A DNA stretch of 64,000 bases, from the NCBI RefSeq assembly GCF_024363565.1, contig NZ_JAJEKE010000007.1, positions 106,982 to 170,981 of the forward strand, read 5' to 3'. This DNA is from Lutispora saccharofermentans. Its GTDB lineage: Bacteria > Bacillota > Clostridia > Lutisporales > Lutisporaceae. Positions 1-9,544 of the stretch are shown here, one piece after another. Below the pieces are notes generated by a model that made no database searches, had not been told where the DNA came from, and saw only the letters and a list, made by a program, of their open reading frames with translations. Within the stretch, counting starts at the first letter, position 1. Every line of letters begins with the position of its first letter. A program made the translations under genes and the position numbers.

Positions 1-851
1 AAGGCACAGGCTTAAACAAGTTCGCCGAGGAATTTAAGGATAGAGTTTTCGATGTAGGAATTGCAGAGCAGCATGCCGTAACTTTTTCTGCAGGCTTGGC
101 CAAAGGCGGCTTTAAGCCGATCTTTGCCGTATATTCAACTTTTCTTCAAAGAGCTTATGATCAAGTGCTTCATGATATATGCCTGCAAAACCTTTCCGTT
201 ATATTTGCCATTGATAGAGCGGGCTTAGTAGGACAAGACGGTGAGACTCACCAGGGTATATTTGATATATCTTATCTTAGAAGCTTGCCCAATATAACAC
301 TGATGAGCCCTAAATCAGGCAAAGAACTGGAGAATATGCTGGAATATGCTTTGAAGCTTGAAGGCCCCGTTGCCATAAGATACCCCAGGGGTGAGGCGGC
401 TGAATATAGCTTTGAAGAAAAGCCTGTTAACTATGGGAAAGGCGAAATATTGCTCAATGGTGATGATGGAATTATTATTGCTGAAGGAACCATGGTTAAG
501 AGGGCAATCCAAGTATGTGAAGCTTTAAATAAGCAAAATATAAATATGACTCTGGTAAACATACGATTCATTAAGCCGCTGGATGAACATCTGCTGGATG
601 AAATGGCATCAAAGGCTATTCCTATTTATACTCTTGAAGATAATATATTTGAGGGAGGCTTTGGCAGCAGTATATTAGAATATTATTCTTCAAAGGAGAA
701 GGATGTAGCTTTGAAAATTTTTGCTCACAAAAACGGGATCATAACCCATGGTGAGACCAGCGAGCTGATGAAGCTTGAAAAGCTTGATAATGATAGCATA
801 TGTGAGGCAATAATATCGGATATTCGGGTGAGAAAAAATGGAGAAAGATAA
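1..851 (+). CDS. dxs: 1-deoxy-D-xylulose-5-phosphate synthase, C-terminal part
   Basis: This is the 3' part (about 282 codons) of a gene that runs off the left edge; the reading frame is open from base 3. Dxs condenses pyruvate and glyceraldehyde-3-phosphate with thiamine diphosphate, the first step of the MEP isoprenoid pathway. The visible part starts in the transketolase-like pyrimidine-binding domain: the motif DVGIAEQHAV carries the catalytic Glu and His. The C-terminal transketolase domain follows. The stop lies inside the start of tlyA (14-nt overlap), so the two are co-transcribed. IspH of the same pathway is encoded at 33.6 kb. Only the missing N-terminus is uncertain. Confidence 0.96.
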   Translation, partial: GTGLNKFAEEFKDRVFDVGIAEQHAVTFSAGLAKGGFKPIFAVYSTFLQRAYDQVLHDICLQNLSVIFAIDRAGLVGQDGETHQGIFDISYLRSLPNITLMSPKSGKELENMLEYALKLEGPVAIRYPRGEAAEYSFEEKPVNYGKGEILLNGDDGIIIAEGTMVKRAIQVCEALNKQNINMTLVNIRFIKPLDEHLLDEMASKAIPIYTLEDNIFEGGFGSSILEYYSSKEKDVALKIFAHKNGIITHGETSELMKLEKLDNDSICEAIISDIRVRKNGER

Positions 852-1656
852 AATCAGATTAGATGTCCTGCTGACAGAAAAAGGGCTGGCTGAAAGCAGA
901 GAAAAAGCCCGGGCAATTATCATGTCCGGGATTGTTTATGTCGATGAAAACAAGGTGGATAAACCGGGTACTAAGATTTCGGCTGATTCCAATATTCAGA
1001 TAAAAGGATCTACCTTGCCTTATGTCAGCAGAGGAGGCCTGAAGCTTGCCAAAGCCGTCGACTTTTTTCATATTAATTTAAAAGATGTTATTGCAGCTGA
1101 CATAGGAGCCTCAACGGGAGGCTTTACAGATTGCATGCTTCAAAACGGAGCCGTAAAAGTATACGCTATTGATGTAGGATACGGGCAACTGGCATGGAAG
1201 CTGAGAAGCGATGAGCGTGTTGTTGTAATGGAGAGGACAAATATCAGATATGTCACACCTGACATGATGCAAGAGAAATTAGATTTTGCATCTATTGATG
1301 TATCCTTTATCTCTCTGAAAAAAGTTTTACCGGCTGTAATTTCTATATTAAAGGACGAAGCTTCTTTGGTTTGCCTCATAAAACCGCAATTTGAAGCCGG
1401 TAGAGAAAAAATAGGGAAAAAGGGTGTGGTCAGAGATAAGAATGTTCATATTGAGGTCATGGCGGAAATATGTAATTTTTGTCAGGCTTCTATGAATATC
1501 GAGATAAATGGCCTTACTTATTCTCCTATCAGAGGGCCTGAAGGCAACATAGAATATTTGATTTTTTTAAAAAAGACATTGAATCCTGAAAAAAATAAAG
1601 TATTTGATGATAAAATCATTGATATTGTTGATGAAGCCAATGAATATTTTAAATAG
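838..1656 (+). CDS. tlyA: TlyA-family rRNA (cytidine-2'-O)-methyltransferase
   Basis: 272 aa, ATG start inside the end of dxs. An S4 RNA-binding domain (about residues 6-65) precedes a Rossmann FtsJ-type methyltransferase domain with the SAM-binding stretch DIGASTGGFTDCML (residues 88-101). The tetrad known from mycobacterial TlyA is present at the same numbering: K69, D154, K182 and E238. TlyA of mycobacteria 2'-O-methylates cytidines in 16S and 23S rRNA; the older name is haemolysin A/YqxC. Position between dxs and nadK is the usual Firmicutes order. The rRNA target in this organism is inferred. Confidence 0.93.
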   Translation: MEKDKIRLDVLLTEKGLAESREKARAIIMSGIVYVDENKVDKPGTKISADSNIQIKGSTLPYVSRGGLKLAKAVDFFHINLKDVIAADIGASTGGFTDCMLQNGAVKVYAIDVGYGQLAWKLRSDERVVVMERTNIRYVTPDMMQEKLDFASIDVSFISLKKVLPAVISILKDEASLVCLIKPQFEAGREKIGKKGVVRDKNVHIEVMAEICNFCQASMNIEINGLTYSPIRGPEGNIEYLIFLKKTLNPEKNKVFDDKIIDIVDEANEYFK

Positions 1657-1763
1657 TTTGGCAAAACATATGGATATATTTTCATATTTAATGTAAAATT
1701 ATATATGGATATTTGATGGACATAAAATAATCAATTATAATATATACTGGATGGTGTTAGTAT

Positions 1764-2636
1764 TTGTCGAGAATAGGTATTATACCAAACTTAAGCAAGG
1801 ACAACGATTTGCATTTGACTGAAAGCATTGCAAAATGGTTGCTAGACAATGAACAGGAAGTTTTATTAGGCAATAGCATTGCTTCCAGAATTGGAAAGCC
1901 TGAGTTGGGTTTAAAAAATGAAGATATTTTTATGAATAGTGATTTTTTAATAGTCTTAGGTGGAGATGGAACACTTTTAAATATTGCCAGACAATCAGCA
2001 TATTATAACGTACCCCTTTTTGGAATAAATTTAGGCCATTTGGGTTTTCTCACTGAGGTTGAAGCTGAGGAAATGTTCCCCGCTCTGGAAAAATTAATTG
2101 CCGGAGAATATGAGATAGAAAAAAGGATGATGCTGGAAGCTACTGTTGAAACTGATAACATTCAGCTTGAAAAATCGGTGGCGCTGAATGATATAGGAAT
2201 AACCAAGGGCCCCTTTGCAAGGATCATCAGATTGGGTATTTATATCAATGATGATTTCGTAGATTTATATTCCGCTGATGGAGTTGTTATATCAAGCCCA
2301 ACGGGATCAACTGCCTATTCTTTATCTGCAGGCGGTCCCATAGTAAGCCCCGAGGTAAAGGTAATGATAATAACTCCTATATGTCCCCATATCCTTCATT
2401 CAAGATCTATCGTAGTTTCAAATGAAGATGTCGTTAAAATTGAGGTTTGCCAGAACAATACGGAGGTCATGCTTACTGTTGATGGACAACAGGGCTATAA
2501 GTTAAAGGCAGGAGATGTTGTTACTATAAGACAAGCTCAATGTCATACCAGTCTGGTTAAGCTAAAGGACAGAAGTTTTTTTCAAGTGCTTAGAAAAAAA
2601 ATATCAGAGAAATGGGACTCAAACCGTAAATTTTAA
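1764..2636 (+). CDS. nadK: NAD kinase
   Basis: 290 aa, TTG start; it follows tlyA after 107 nt and precedes argR by 17 nt. It phosphorylates NAD to NADP with ATP or polyphosphate in the cytosol. The diacylglycerol-kinase-like GGDGT motif is at residues 66-70, and the second conserved block contains [15 protein letters not shown], followed by VDGQ near the C-terminus. Length is normal for the family. No ATG is available near the start and the SD before the TTG is weak (GGATGGTG), so the exact start is less certain than the identity. Confidence 0.94.
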   Translation: MSRIGIIPNLSKDNDLHLTESIAKWLLDNEQEVLLGNSIASRIGKPELGLKNEDIFMNSDFLIVLGGDGTLLNIARQSAYYNVPLFGINLGHLGFLTEVEAEEMFPALEKLIAGEYEIEKRMMLEATVETDNIQLEKSVALNDIGITKGPFARIIRLGIYINDDFVDLYSADGVVISSPTGSTAYSLSAGGPIVSPEVKVMIITPICPHILHSRSIVVSNEDVVKIEVCQNNTEVMLTVDGQQGYKLKAGDVVTIRQAQCHTSLVKLKDRSFFQVLRKKISEKWDSNRKF

Positions 2637-2653
2637 AAAATGGAGGGAACAAA

Positions 2654-3103
2654 ATGAAAATTTCCAGGCACGCCAAAATACTTGAGATTATTGAAGACTA
2701 CATAATCGAAACCCAGGAAGAATTAGCTGAGATGTTGAAAAAGAATGGTATTAATGTTACTCAGGCCACCGTATCCAGGGATATTAAGGAATTAAGGTTG
2801 ATCAAGGTCCTCACTGAGGATGGAAAATATAAATATGCGGCTATGAAAGAACAGGATAATATGCTGAATGAGCGTCTTTATAAAGTTTTTGCCGAAACGG
2901 TTTTGAGTTTAGACTATGCAGGCAATTTTATTGTAATCAAGACATTTTCTGGTGCGGCCAATGCGGCAGCAGAAGCTCTGGATGCCTTTGATTTAAAAGA
3001 GATAGTAGGTACAGTAGCAGGAGATAATACAATTTTTGTTTTGGTCAGAAATCAAGAGAATGTTATACCTGTTATTGAAAGGTTTAAAAAACTTATGAAA
3101 TAG
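2654..3103 (+). CDS. argR: arginine repressor ArgR/AhrC
   Basis: 149 aa, ATG with a GGAGGG SD. An N-terminal winged helix (roughly residues 1-70, with [17 protein letters not shown] as recognition region) is joined to a C-terminal hexamerisation/arginine-binding domain (from about residue 80, with the [12 protein letters not shown] region near residue 120). It represses arginine biosynthesis and activates catabolism when arginine is bound. It sits between nadK and recN, as in many Clostridia and Bacilli, although no arginine gene is present in this window. Confidence 0.96.
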   Translation: MKISRHAKILEIIEDYIIETQEELAEMLKKNGINVTQATVSRDIKELRLIKVLTEDGKYKYAAMKEQDNMLNERLYKVFAETVLSLDYAGNFIVIKTFSGAANAAAEALDAFDLKEIVGTVAGDNTIFVLVRNQENVIPVIERFKKLMK

Positions 3104-3112
3104 GTGAAATCT

Positions 3113-4804
3113 ATGCTTCATGAATTATATATTAAAAACTTTATAATTTTTCATGAGGAAAGGGTAAGCTTTACTGATGGATTTAATGTGATAACCGGAG
3201 AAACCGGCTCGGGCAAATCGGTTATAATAGATGCGATTGGAGCTCTTTGCGGCGGAAAATTCAGCAAGGATGATATAAGGAGTGGAGCTGACAAGGCTTT
3301 TGTTCAGGGACTTTTTATTCTTTCGGACTCTCTGAAGGAGATTGAAGAGATACTGGAAAGCTATGGAATAAGCATGGAAGAAGATGGTTCCCTACTGATA
3401 CAGAGGGAAGTCAGCATGGCAGGGAAAAGCTTATGCCGAATAAACGGACAGGCAGTCACACTGACTATGCTAAAAAATATCAGCCCTTATTTGATAGATA
3501 TAGTAGCACAAAATGAACATCAGCTTTTATTTAAGCCTTCTATGCATATCAGATTTTTAGATGGCTTTGGTTCAGAAGAATTTTTTCAAATAATGAAGGA
3601 AATAGCTGCTTTGGTTGATAACATAAATTCCTTGACCGGAAAGCTTCAACAACTCTATGGAACGAGTCAAGAAAGGGAAAGAAAGCTTGACCTGCTGAAG
3701 TATCAGATTGACGAGATCGATAATGCTAATTTATCCTTAGGAGAATATGAGAAGCTAATAAACCGCAAAAAGCTATTGAATAATAGCGAAAAGCTCTTTA
3801 ACGTGATTTCATCAATATATCGGGAATTATTTCAAGGCGATGAAAAAGGGAAAAGTGTCTTAGATAATATAGGAAGCTCTCTGGAGTCCATGGAGAATAT
3901 AAATGAAATAGATGAAAATTTAAATGATTTTAAAGATACTATAGCAGACTGCTTTTATAAATTGGAGGATCTGAGAAACCCGATAAGGAAATATAGAGAT
4001 AATATTGAATTTGACAGCGGAGAAATTGAAGTGATTGAAGAAAGGCTTGAAATTATCAATAAACTCGCGAGAAAATATGGGAATTCAATAGAAAATATAC
4101 TGCAATACAGAGAAGAAGCTATTTCAGAGTACGAAAGCCTTAAGAACAGTCAAGCTGTAATAAGTGAATATGAGCAAGAGATTGATCGCCTGAAAGAAAA
4201 ATATTTTGAAAAAGCTTTTTTATTGTCCAATATGCGAGAAAAGCTTTCGTCGACATTGGAAGATATGGTTGAAAAAGAACTAAGAGATTTAAATATGACC
4301 GGAGCAAGATTTATTGTCAATATAGAAAAACGAGAAGAGCATATTGATAAAGAGGGCATTGATAAGGTGGAGTTTATGCTGTCCGCAAATCCCGGAGAAG
4401 CTGAAAAACCATTGATAAAAGTCGCATCCGGAGGAGAAGTATCCAGAGTAATGCTAGGTATAAAATCTGTGCTGTCTCGTTTTAAAAAGCATGATTGTAT
4501 GGTATTTGATGAAATTGATGCAGGGATTGGAGGACATACAGCTAATGTGGTTGGCCAAAAGCTTTACAATATTTCTAAGTTTATTCAGACTATATGTATA
4601 ACTCACTTGCCCCAGATCGCTTGTTATTCTGATAATCATATTAATGTCAGCAAACATATTGAAAGCAATAAAACTTTTTCGGAAATTAAAAATTTAACGG
4701 AAGAGGAAAGGATTTCTGAAATCGCAAAAATGATAGCCCTTGGTAATGATTATGATTTTTCACTAAGTATGGCAAAAGAGTTATTAGAAAGTAAAAAGGC
4801 TTGA
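3113..4804 (+). CDS. recN: DNA repair ATPase RecN
   Basis: 563 aa SMC-like protein that loads early at double-strand breaks. Walker A GETGSGKS is at residues 29-36, a long coiled-coil middle follows, then the ABC signature VASGGEVSRVMLG and Walker B CMVFDEIDAGIGG near the C-terminus. I chose the ATG at 3113 because AGGTGA lies 5 nt upstream and the product then starts MLHELYIKNF, as family members do; the GTG at 3104 directly after the argR stop has no SD. Transcription ends at the hairpin overlapping the stop codon. Confidence 0.95.
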   Translation: MLHELYIKNFIIFHEERVSFTDGFNVITGETGSGKSVIIDAIGALCGGKFSKDDIRSGADKAFVQGLFILSDSLKEIEEILESYGISMEEDGSLLIQREVSMAGKSLCRINGQAVTLTMLKNISPYLIDIVAQNEHQLLFKPSMHIRFLDGFGSEEFFQIMKEIAALVDNINSLTGKLQQLYGTSQERERKLDLLKYQIDEIDNANLSLGEYEKLINRKKLLNNSEKLFNVISSIYRELFQGDEKGKSVLDNIGSSLESMENINEIDENLNDFKDTIADCFYKLEDLRNPIRKYRDNIEFDSGEIEVIEERLEIINKLARKYGNSIENILQYREEAISEYESLKNSQAVISEYEQEIDRLKEKYFEKAFLLSNMREKLSSTLEDMVEKELRDLNMTGARFIVNIEKREEHIDKEGIDKVEFMLSANPGEAEKPLIKVASGGEVSRVMLGIKSVLSRFKKHDCMVFDEIDAGIGGHTANVVGQKLYNISKFIQTICITHLPQIACYSDNHINVSKHIESNKTFSEIKNLTEEERISEIAKMIALGNDYDFSLSMAKELLESKKA

Positions 4805-4818
4805 TTAAAGCCTTTTTT
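4793..4818 (+). terminator. intrinsic terminator of recN
   Basis: A 10-bp stem (AAAAAGGCTT / AAGCCTTTTT) with a 5-nt loop GATTA runs into a T tract. The left arm contains the last codons of recN. Confidence 0.85.
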
Positions 4819-4990
4819 AATTATTAAAAAGTATAAATTTCCTTAATCTTAGCTTTTCATAAAATTCATTTCAATAAAGCTTCATCGATTTAAAATACTT
4901 GGCAAAGCATTCTCATTTTAAAATTATGACAATTATTTAATAGAATAATGGGACTATGAAATAGGAAAATTAAATTATAGAGAAAGAAAT

Positions 4991-6196
4991 TTGAAGGTTG
5001 AATTCTTCTGGGGAAACAGGAGAGTGAAGCTTTTGGCAGTATTTAATAAAAACAATGGTTGGAGGAGTATAATATCCTTTTTTATTTTATGCCTAGTTTT
5101 GACAGGATTATCACAGATATCTAATTTATCTGAAAAAAATTATCTGCCTCAAGGTGAAGTAAAGATCTTTAGTTTGCTATCTAAAAAAAATAATACGGTC
5201 AGTGTTGCGCCTGATATACAAGTAATACCATCAGGAGAATCTATTGGAGTTAAAATTGAATCAAAAGGGGTTTTAGTCGTTGGGTTATCGACAATAACAG
5301 ATATAAGCGGGAAAAAAGTGTGTCCTGCTTCAGAAGGAGGCTTCGCTAGTGGCGATAAGATCCTGAAGATAAATGGTGAAAACATAGAAAATGAAAAAGA
5401 TATAATTGAAATAATCAATGATGTAGAGAACAAAGGGAAAAAGGTAAAAGTATCCATTGAAAGAAAAGGAAAGCCTCTGGAATTGACAATAAGGCCTGTG
5501 CAAAGCAACGAAGATAAGCTTTTTAAGATGGGCTTGTGGGTCAGAGATAATATTGCAGGCGTTGGGACCATGACGTTTTATGAGCCTGACTCGGGTGAGT
5601 TCGGTGCGCTTGGGCACGGAATCACTGATATAGATTCGGGTGTTTTGATCGATATTGACAAAGGGAAAATAATGAAATCCAAGGTAATAAGTATTCAAAG
5701 AGCCAAGAAAGCTGCTCCAGGCGAAATTGTAGGTCTTTTTACAGATAATGGCGGAGTTTATGGTGTTATCAATAAAAATACTGCTTTTGGAATTTATGGA
5801 GTTTTAGAAAGAAACAGCATAAATAAAAGATCTGCTTCTATGCCTATAGCTTTGAGCAGCCAGGTAAAAGAAGGGCCGGCTAAGATATTGACTACTATTG
5901 AAGACAACAAAGTTGAAGAGTTTGACATTGAAATCCAAAAAATATTTAGACAAAACAATGCAGATTCAAAAAGTATGATCATAAGAATAACAGATGAAAG
6001 ATTGATAGAAAAAACAGGCGGAATAGTGCAGGGCATGTCAGGCAGCCCCATTATACAAAACGGAAGGCTTGTGGGAGCTGTGACCCATGTTTTGATCAAT
6101 GATCCGCTCAGAGGATATGGCATATTTGCTGAATGGATGATAAAAGAAACAAATATCAGCCCTGCCTCCAGCTATAAATCTGTAGTAGGTCAGTGA
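4991..6196 (+). CDS. spoIVB: SpoIVB peptidase (S55 family)
   Basis: Up to 401 aa. SpoIVB is secreted from the forespore into the intermembrane space, where it cleaves SpoIVFA and so triggers pro-sigma-K processing. One N-terminal membrane segment is followed by a PDZ domain (about residues 80-170) and a serine-protease domain with the catalytic His in GALGHGITD (about 206) and Ser in GMSGSPI (about 350). It lies between recN and spo0A as in other spore formers. The start is uncertain: TTG 4991 has no good SD, while an in-frame TTG at 5033 has AGGAG 10 nt upstream and would shorten the product by 14 residues. I found no convincing sigma-F or sigma-G promoter. Confidence 0.94.
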   Translation: MKVEFFWGNRRVKLLAVFNKNNGWRSIISFFILCLVLTGLSQISNLSEKNYLPQGEVKIFSLLSKKNNTVSVAPDIQVIPSGESIGVKIESKGVLVVGLSTITDISGKKVCPASEGGFASGDKILKINGENIENEKDIIEIINDVENKGKKVKVSIERKGKPLELTIRPVQSNEDKLFKMGLWVRDNIAGVGTMTFYEPDSGEFGALGHGITDIDSGVLIDIDKGKIMKSKVISIQRAKKAAPGEIVGLFTDNGGVYGVINKNTAFGIYGVLERNSINKRSASMPIALSSQVKEGPAKILTTIEDNKVEEFDIEIQKIFRQNNADSKSMIIRITDERLIEKTGGIVQGMSGSPIIQNGRLVGAVTHVLINDPLRGYGIFAEWMIKETNISPASSYKSVVGQ

Positions 6197-6200
6197 ATAA

Positions 6201-6238
6201 AGTAGGTCAAACGCAGCTTTAACACCGTTTGGCCTACT
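6201..6238 (+). terminator. hairpin downstream of spoIVB
   Basis: A 13-bp stem with one G-T pair (6201-6213 with 6226-6238) starts 4 nt after the spoIVB stop. The T tract after it is weak, so it may be a stabilising hairpin or a poor terminator between spoIVB and spo0A. Confidence 0.55.
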
Positions 6239-6329
6239 GGCATTTAATTTTGCAAAATTTGTAGTTTTTTTTAAGTATTTTATTGTCTCAATTTGTTTGA
6301 ATTTTATGAACGATACTTGGCATTATATA

Positions 6330-6356
6330 GCAGGAAATGAATTTACTGTGTCGAAT
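6330..6356 (+). promoter_or_regulatory. sigma-H-type promoter of spo0A
   Basis: The -35 GCAGGAAAT (6330-6338) and -10 GTCGAAT (6350-6356) match the sigma-H consensus RnAGGAwwW-N11/12-RnnGAAT at every constrained position, with an 11-nt spacer. Transcription would start about 25-30 nt before the spo0A ATG. spo0A is known to be sigma-H-controlled in Bacillus. Confidence 0.75.
6349..6355 (+). promoter_or_regulatory. Spo0A box (TGTCGAA)
   Basis: TGTCGAA is an exact match to the 0A box TGNCGAA. It overlaps the -10 element of the sigma-H promoter, so Spo0A~P binding here would act directly on transcription of its own gene. Confidence 0.65.
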
Positions 6357-6389
6357 TACTATTTAGACTACTAAAAAGGGGGAGATTTT

Positions 6390-7196
6390 ATGGATTTGAG
6401 TAAAATTAAAATAGTTATTGCTGATGATAATAAGGATTTTTGTGGTATTTTAAGTGAATATCTAGAGATGCAAGATGACTTTGAGATTGTCGGTACTGCT
6501 AAGGATGGCCTTGAGACTCTAGACCTGATCGCATCCAAGCTGCCGGATATTGTAATATTAGATATTATAATGCCCCATCTTGATGGATTAGGTGTATTGG
6601 AAAAATTGAACAGCATGAAATTGGAGAAAATTCCTAAGGTTATAATTCTTTCTGCTGTCGGTCAAGACAAAATTACACAAAAAGCATTGGCATTAGGCGC
6701 TGAATATTATGTTGTAAAACCATTTGACATGGATATATTCGCAAAAAGGATCAGGGAATCAATGGGCATTATGTCAGCAGGCTCAGAAAAAAAGATATTG
6801 TTTCAATCGCCTTCTATCAGTGTGTCCGCTAATGTTCCCAGCCAAGATTTAGAGTCTGCGATAACAGGAATCATACATGAGATCGGTGTCCCTGCACATA
6901 TAAAGGGGTACATATACTTGAGAGAAGCAATAACTATGGTGGTCAATAACATGGAGCTGCTCAGTGCGGTAACAAAAGAACTATATCCATCCATAGCAAG
7001 AAAATTCAATACTACGTCAAGCAGAGTAGAAAGAGCGATAAGACATGCTATAGAAGTTGCATGGGGTCGAGGAAGACTGGAAGTCATAAATAATTTGTTC
7101 GGTTATACAATACATAATGACAAAGGAAAGCCTACAAACTCAGAATTTATTGCTATGGTTGCAGATAAACTCAGACTGGAAATGAAGATAAGTTAA
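6390..7196 (+). CDS. spo0A: sporulation master regulator Spo0A
   Basis: 268 aa, ATG with a GGGGGAG SD. The N-terminal receiver domain (1-125) carries the acidic pocket D12-D13 and the phospho-acceptor D58 (in DIVILDII); the switch Lys lies in VVKPFD. The C-terminal DNA-binding effector domain has the characteristic helix [19 protein letters not shown]. Phosphorylated Spo0A binds TGNCGAA sites and commits the cell to sporulation. In Clostridia orphan histidine kinases phosphorylate it directly. Its own promoter region holds a sigma-H promoter and a 0A box. Confidence 0.98.
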   Translation: MDLSKIKIVIADDNKDFCGILSEYLEMQDDFEIVGTAKDGLETLDLIASKLPDIVILDIIMPHLDGLGVLEKLNSMKLEKIPKVIILSAVGQDKITQKALALGAEYYVVKPFDMDIFAKRIRESMGIMSAGSEKKILFQSPSISVSANVPSQDLESAITGIIHEIGVPAHIKGYIYLREAITMVVNNMELLSAVTKELYPSIARKFNTTSSRVERAIRHAIEVAWGRGRLEVINNLFGYTIHNDKGKPTNSEFIAMVADKLRLEMKIS

Positions 7197-7248
7197 TATG
7201 CATTAATAAATAATACTTAATAAGCTTTATATCGGGATCAAGTACATA

Positions 7249-7276
7249 ATGCAGCGGTGGAAGTCCACCGCTGCAT
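7249..7276. terminator. hairpin between convergent spo0A and cls
   Basis: A perfect 12-bp stem (ATGCAGCGGTGG / CCACCGCTGCAT) with the loop AAGT lies between the two converging stops. T tracts are poor on both sides, so its efficiency as a bidirectional terminator is uncertain. Confidence 0.6.
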
Positions 7277-7287
7277 CGCTTTGTGTT

Positions 7288-8724
7288 CTAAAGAAGAGAA
7301 GAAAATGTTCTTGCCAAAGCGTCGATAAATTTCACTGCTCTTGGAAGCCCTTCATAATATTTTATAGTCATCTCTGTACTGTTGTTTAGATCATCACAAA
7401 ACATGCTTTCCAACTCTTGACTTTTTTCTTCATCATAAATCATAGCATTTATTTCATAATTTAGCTCATAGCTTCTCATATCCATATTAGCAGTACCTAC
7501 TGACGCTATTTTACCGTCGACAGTGATGGTTTTGGCATGCACAAAGCCTTCCTTATCGTAAAAGAATACTTTTGCACCACATTTTATGAGTTCAAAGAGA
7601 AAAGTTCTCGATGCATGATAGACCAAAAAATGATCATACTTGCCGGGAAACAGTATTTTTACTTCAATGCCTGACAGAGCTGCAATCTTTAATGCTTCCA
7701 TTATGCTTTCACTGGGCACAAAATATGGTGTAGTGATATATATATGATGCTTCGCCATACTTATCATTTTTAATATTCCTTGCATTATTGCCGGATAACT
7801 TGAGTCTGGGCCGCTTTTTACTAATTGAAGCACCTTGCCCGAATATTTATTGGGAACCGGAAAATACGCTTCAAAGTCGTCATCATCGAAAGTATATTCT
7901 TTTAAAGCTTTTTTTATAGTGATATAGTCATCAAGGAAAACAGCCTGCAAACCGAGTACAAAATCTCCCCTTATCATAAGATGCGTATCTCGCCAATATC
8001 CTAATTTACTCTTGCCAAGGTATTCATCGCCTATATTTATTCCGCCTATAAAGCCTATTATGCCATCAATGATCGCTATTTTTCTATGATTTCTATAGTT
8101 GATTTGCGTGTTTATGCTTCTCAGGAGAGGAGCTAAGAAGTATGAATACTGAATTACCTCAACACCTGCATTTCTAAGCTCGGATATATATTTCTTTCCC
8201 AGCTTTATAGAACCGACACGGTCCAGGATGAGCTTTACTTTAACACCTTCATGTGACTTTTCAATCAAAATATTTTTGATTTTATTGCCTATCAAATCAT
8301 TTTTTACTATGTAGTATTCCATATGTATGTGATTTCTGGCTTTCAATAATTCCTGCTTGAGCACTTCAAATTTTTCCTCACCATTTTTAAATATGCTTAT
8401 ATCATTATTGATAAAAATGGGAGAATCACTATTTTTGCCTAGCAGTTCAATCAATGATATATACTCTGAACTTTCAATTTTACATAATGCATGGTTTATC
8501 AATTCTTTAATTATCGGACTTATCTCATCATTCAATTTATGCCTTTTCCAATTCCGCCCCAGAAATATATAGAATAGTACTCCTAAAGGGGGCAAAAGTA
8601 CGATAATAAGCAGCCAGGCTATGGTTTTTTCCGGCCTTTTTCTTTCCAGAATGACTACCAAAACTGTTATTATGATGTTTATCAATATAAATAATGAAAT
8701 AGCTAGTTCTATTTGCTTGCTCAT
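7288..8724 (-). CDS. cls: cardiolipin synthase (phospholipase D family)
   Basis: 478 aa membrane enzyme that condenses two phosphatidylglycerols into cardiolipin and glycerol. Two N-terminal transmembrane helices (about 8-28 and 38-58) precede two phospholipase D domains, each with an HxK motif: NHRKIAIIDG and HAKTITVDGK, followed by GTANMD. I prefer the ATG at 8724 (MSKQIELA), which has GGTGGG at SD distance; an ATG 12 nt further upstream (8736) would add four residues. It converges on spo0A. Confidence 0.92.
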   Translation of the reverse strand: MSKQIELAISLFILINIIITVLVVILERKRPEKTIAWLLIIVLLPPLGVLFYIFLGRNWKRHKLNDEISPIIKELINHALCKIESSEYISLIELLGKNSDSPIFINNDISIFKNGEEKFEVLKQELLKARNHIHMEYYIVKNDLIGNKIKNILIEKSHEGVKVKLILDRVGSIKLGKKYISELRNAGVEVIQYSYFLAPLLRSINTQINYRNHRKIAIIDGIIGFIGGINIGDEYLGKSKLGYWRDTHLMIRGDFVLGLQAVFLDDYITIKKALKEYTFDDDDFEAYFPVPNKYSGKVLQLVKSGPDSSYPAIMQGILKMISMAKHHIYITTPYFVPSESIMEALKIAALSGIEVKILFPGKYDHFLVYHASRTFLFELIKCGAKVFFYDKEGFVHAKTITVDGKIASVGTANMDMRSYELNYEINAMIYDEEKSQELESMFCDDLNNSTEMTIKYYEGLPRAVKFIDALARTFSSLL

Positions 8725-8809
8725 AGCACCCACCATCCTATCCTAATAATATTATATGATTAAAATCATGATAAGGATAGTATGGAATGAGCCAACAGTA
8801 TTAATGTGG

Positions 8810-8938
8810 TCAATTATTGTTTTCGATGAGATATTTTTTAAGCGTGATGTTTTGATTTTGAATGTTATTTAGTATATAAATGAGATCTGAAAATTTGCCG
8901 ACAAAATAAAAGCTTTTATTTGTTAAAATACTAAGCAT
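8810..8938 (-). CDS. small ORF, 42 aa, unknown
   Basis: A 42-codon ORF starts at ATG 8938 with a strong SD (GGGAGG, read on the minus strand at 8954-8949) about 10 nt upstream and ends at TGA 8812-8810. The product begins MLSILTNKSFYFVGKFSD and has a mixed, lysine-rich second half ending in an Asn-rich tail. It has no clear membrane segment or known domain. It lies between cls and the divergent Nudix gene. The SD quality and lack of another role for it argue for translation; function unknown. Confidence 0.5.
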   Translation of the reverse strand: MLSILTNKSFYFVGKFSDLIYILNNIQNQNITLKKYLIENNN

Positions 8939-9015
8939 ATGTTTATTACCTCCCTTTTAAATGCTAAAATATTATATGTGTTTAATTTAAAATAATTCAT
9001 TTTAGAGGTGGTACG

Positions 9016-9543
9016 ATGGACGTTTTCGAAAAAACAATTGATAATAAAAATATATATAAAGGCAAAATAATCACTTTGGATTTAGAGACTGTATTATTGC
9101 CTAACAAAAAAACCGCTGATAGAGAGATAGTAAGGCATCCCGGCGCTGTCGCAATCATACCAGTTGATGAGTCAGGCAATATATATTTCGTTAAACAATT
9201 TAGGAAGGCTATAAACTCTGAACTGTTAGAAATACCTGCCGGTAAGCTTGAAAGAGGTGAAGAGCCATCTGAATGTGCTCTGCGGGAATTGCAGGAGGAA
9301 ATAGGATATACGGCCGATAAGCTGACATTTATAACCGAGATATATACTTCCCCGGGGTTTGCAGATGAAAAAATATATATTTTTAAGGCCGAGGACCTGA
9401 TTAAAAGTGAACTGGCAAAAGATGACGATGAGTTTATAAATATATATAGGCATAAGCCGGATGAGGTTTTTGAAATGATAAAGAAACGTGAAATTACAGA
9501 TGCCAAAACTATTGTAGCTTTGATGACGGCCTTTAAACTATAG
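9016..9543 (+). CDS. nudF: ADP-ribose pyrophosphatase (Nudix hydrolase)
   Basis: 175 aa, ATG with AGAGGTGG. It hydrolyses ADP-ribose to AMP and ribose-5-phosphate. The Nudix box GX5EX7REUXEEXGU is complete at residues 76-98 (GKLERGEEPSEC then ALRELQEEIGY), and the upstream QFRKAINSELLEIPAG block is typical of the ADP-ribose branch. It precedes spoIIM, the same pairing as yqkG-spoIIM in Bacillus. The symbol is by family assignment. Confidence 0.9.
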   Translation: MDVFEKTIDNKNIYKGKIITLDLETVLLPNKKTADREIVRHPGAVAIIPVDESGNIYFVKQFRKAINSELLEIPAGKLERGEEPSECALRELQEEIGYTADKLTFITEIYTSPGFADEKIYIFKAEDLIKSELAKDDDEFINIYRHKPDEVFEMIKKREITDAKTIVALMTAFKL

Positions 9544-9544
9544 A

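Noticed and set aside
4819..4990. Sigma-F/G promoter for spoIVB
   Set aside because: No pair of elements fit either consensus at correct spacing; nearest candidates had several mismatches.
5149..5698. Two long antisense ORFs opposite spoIVB
   Set aside because: They mirror the PDZ and protease coding region and have no supporting signals.
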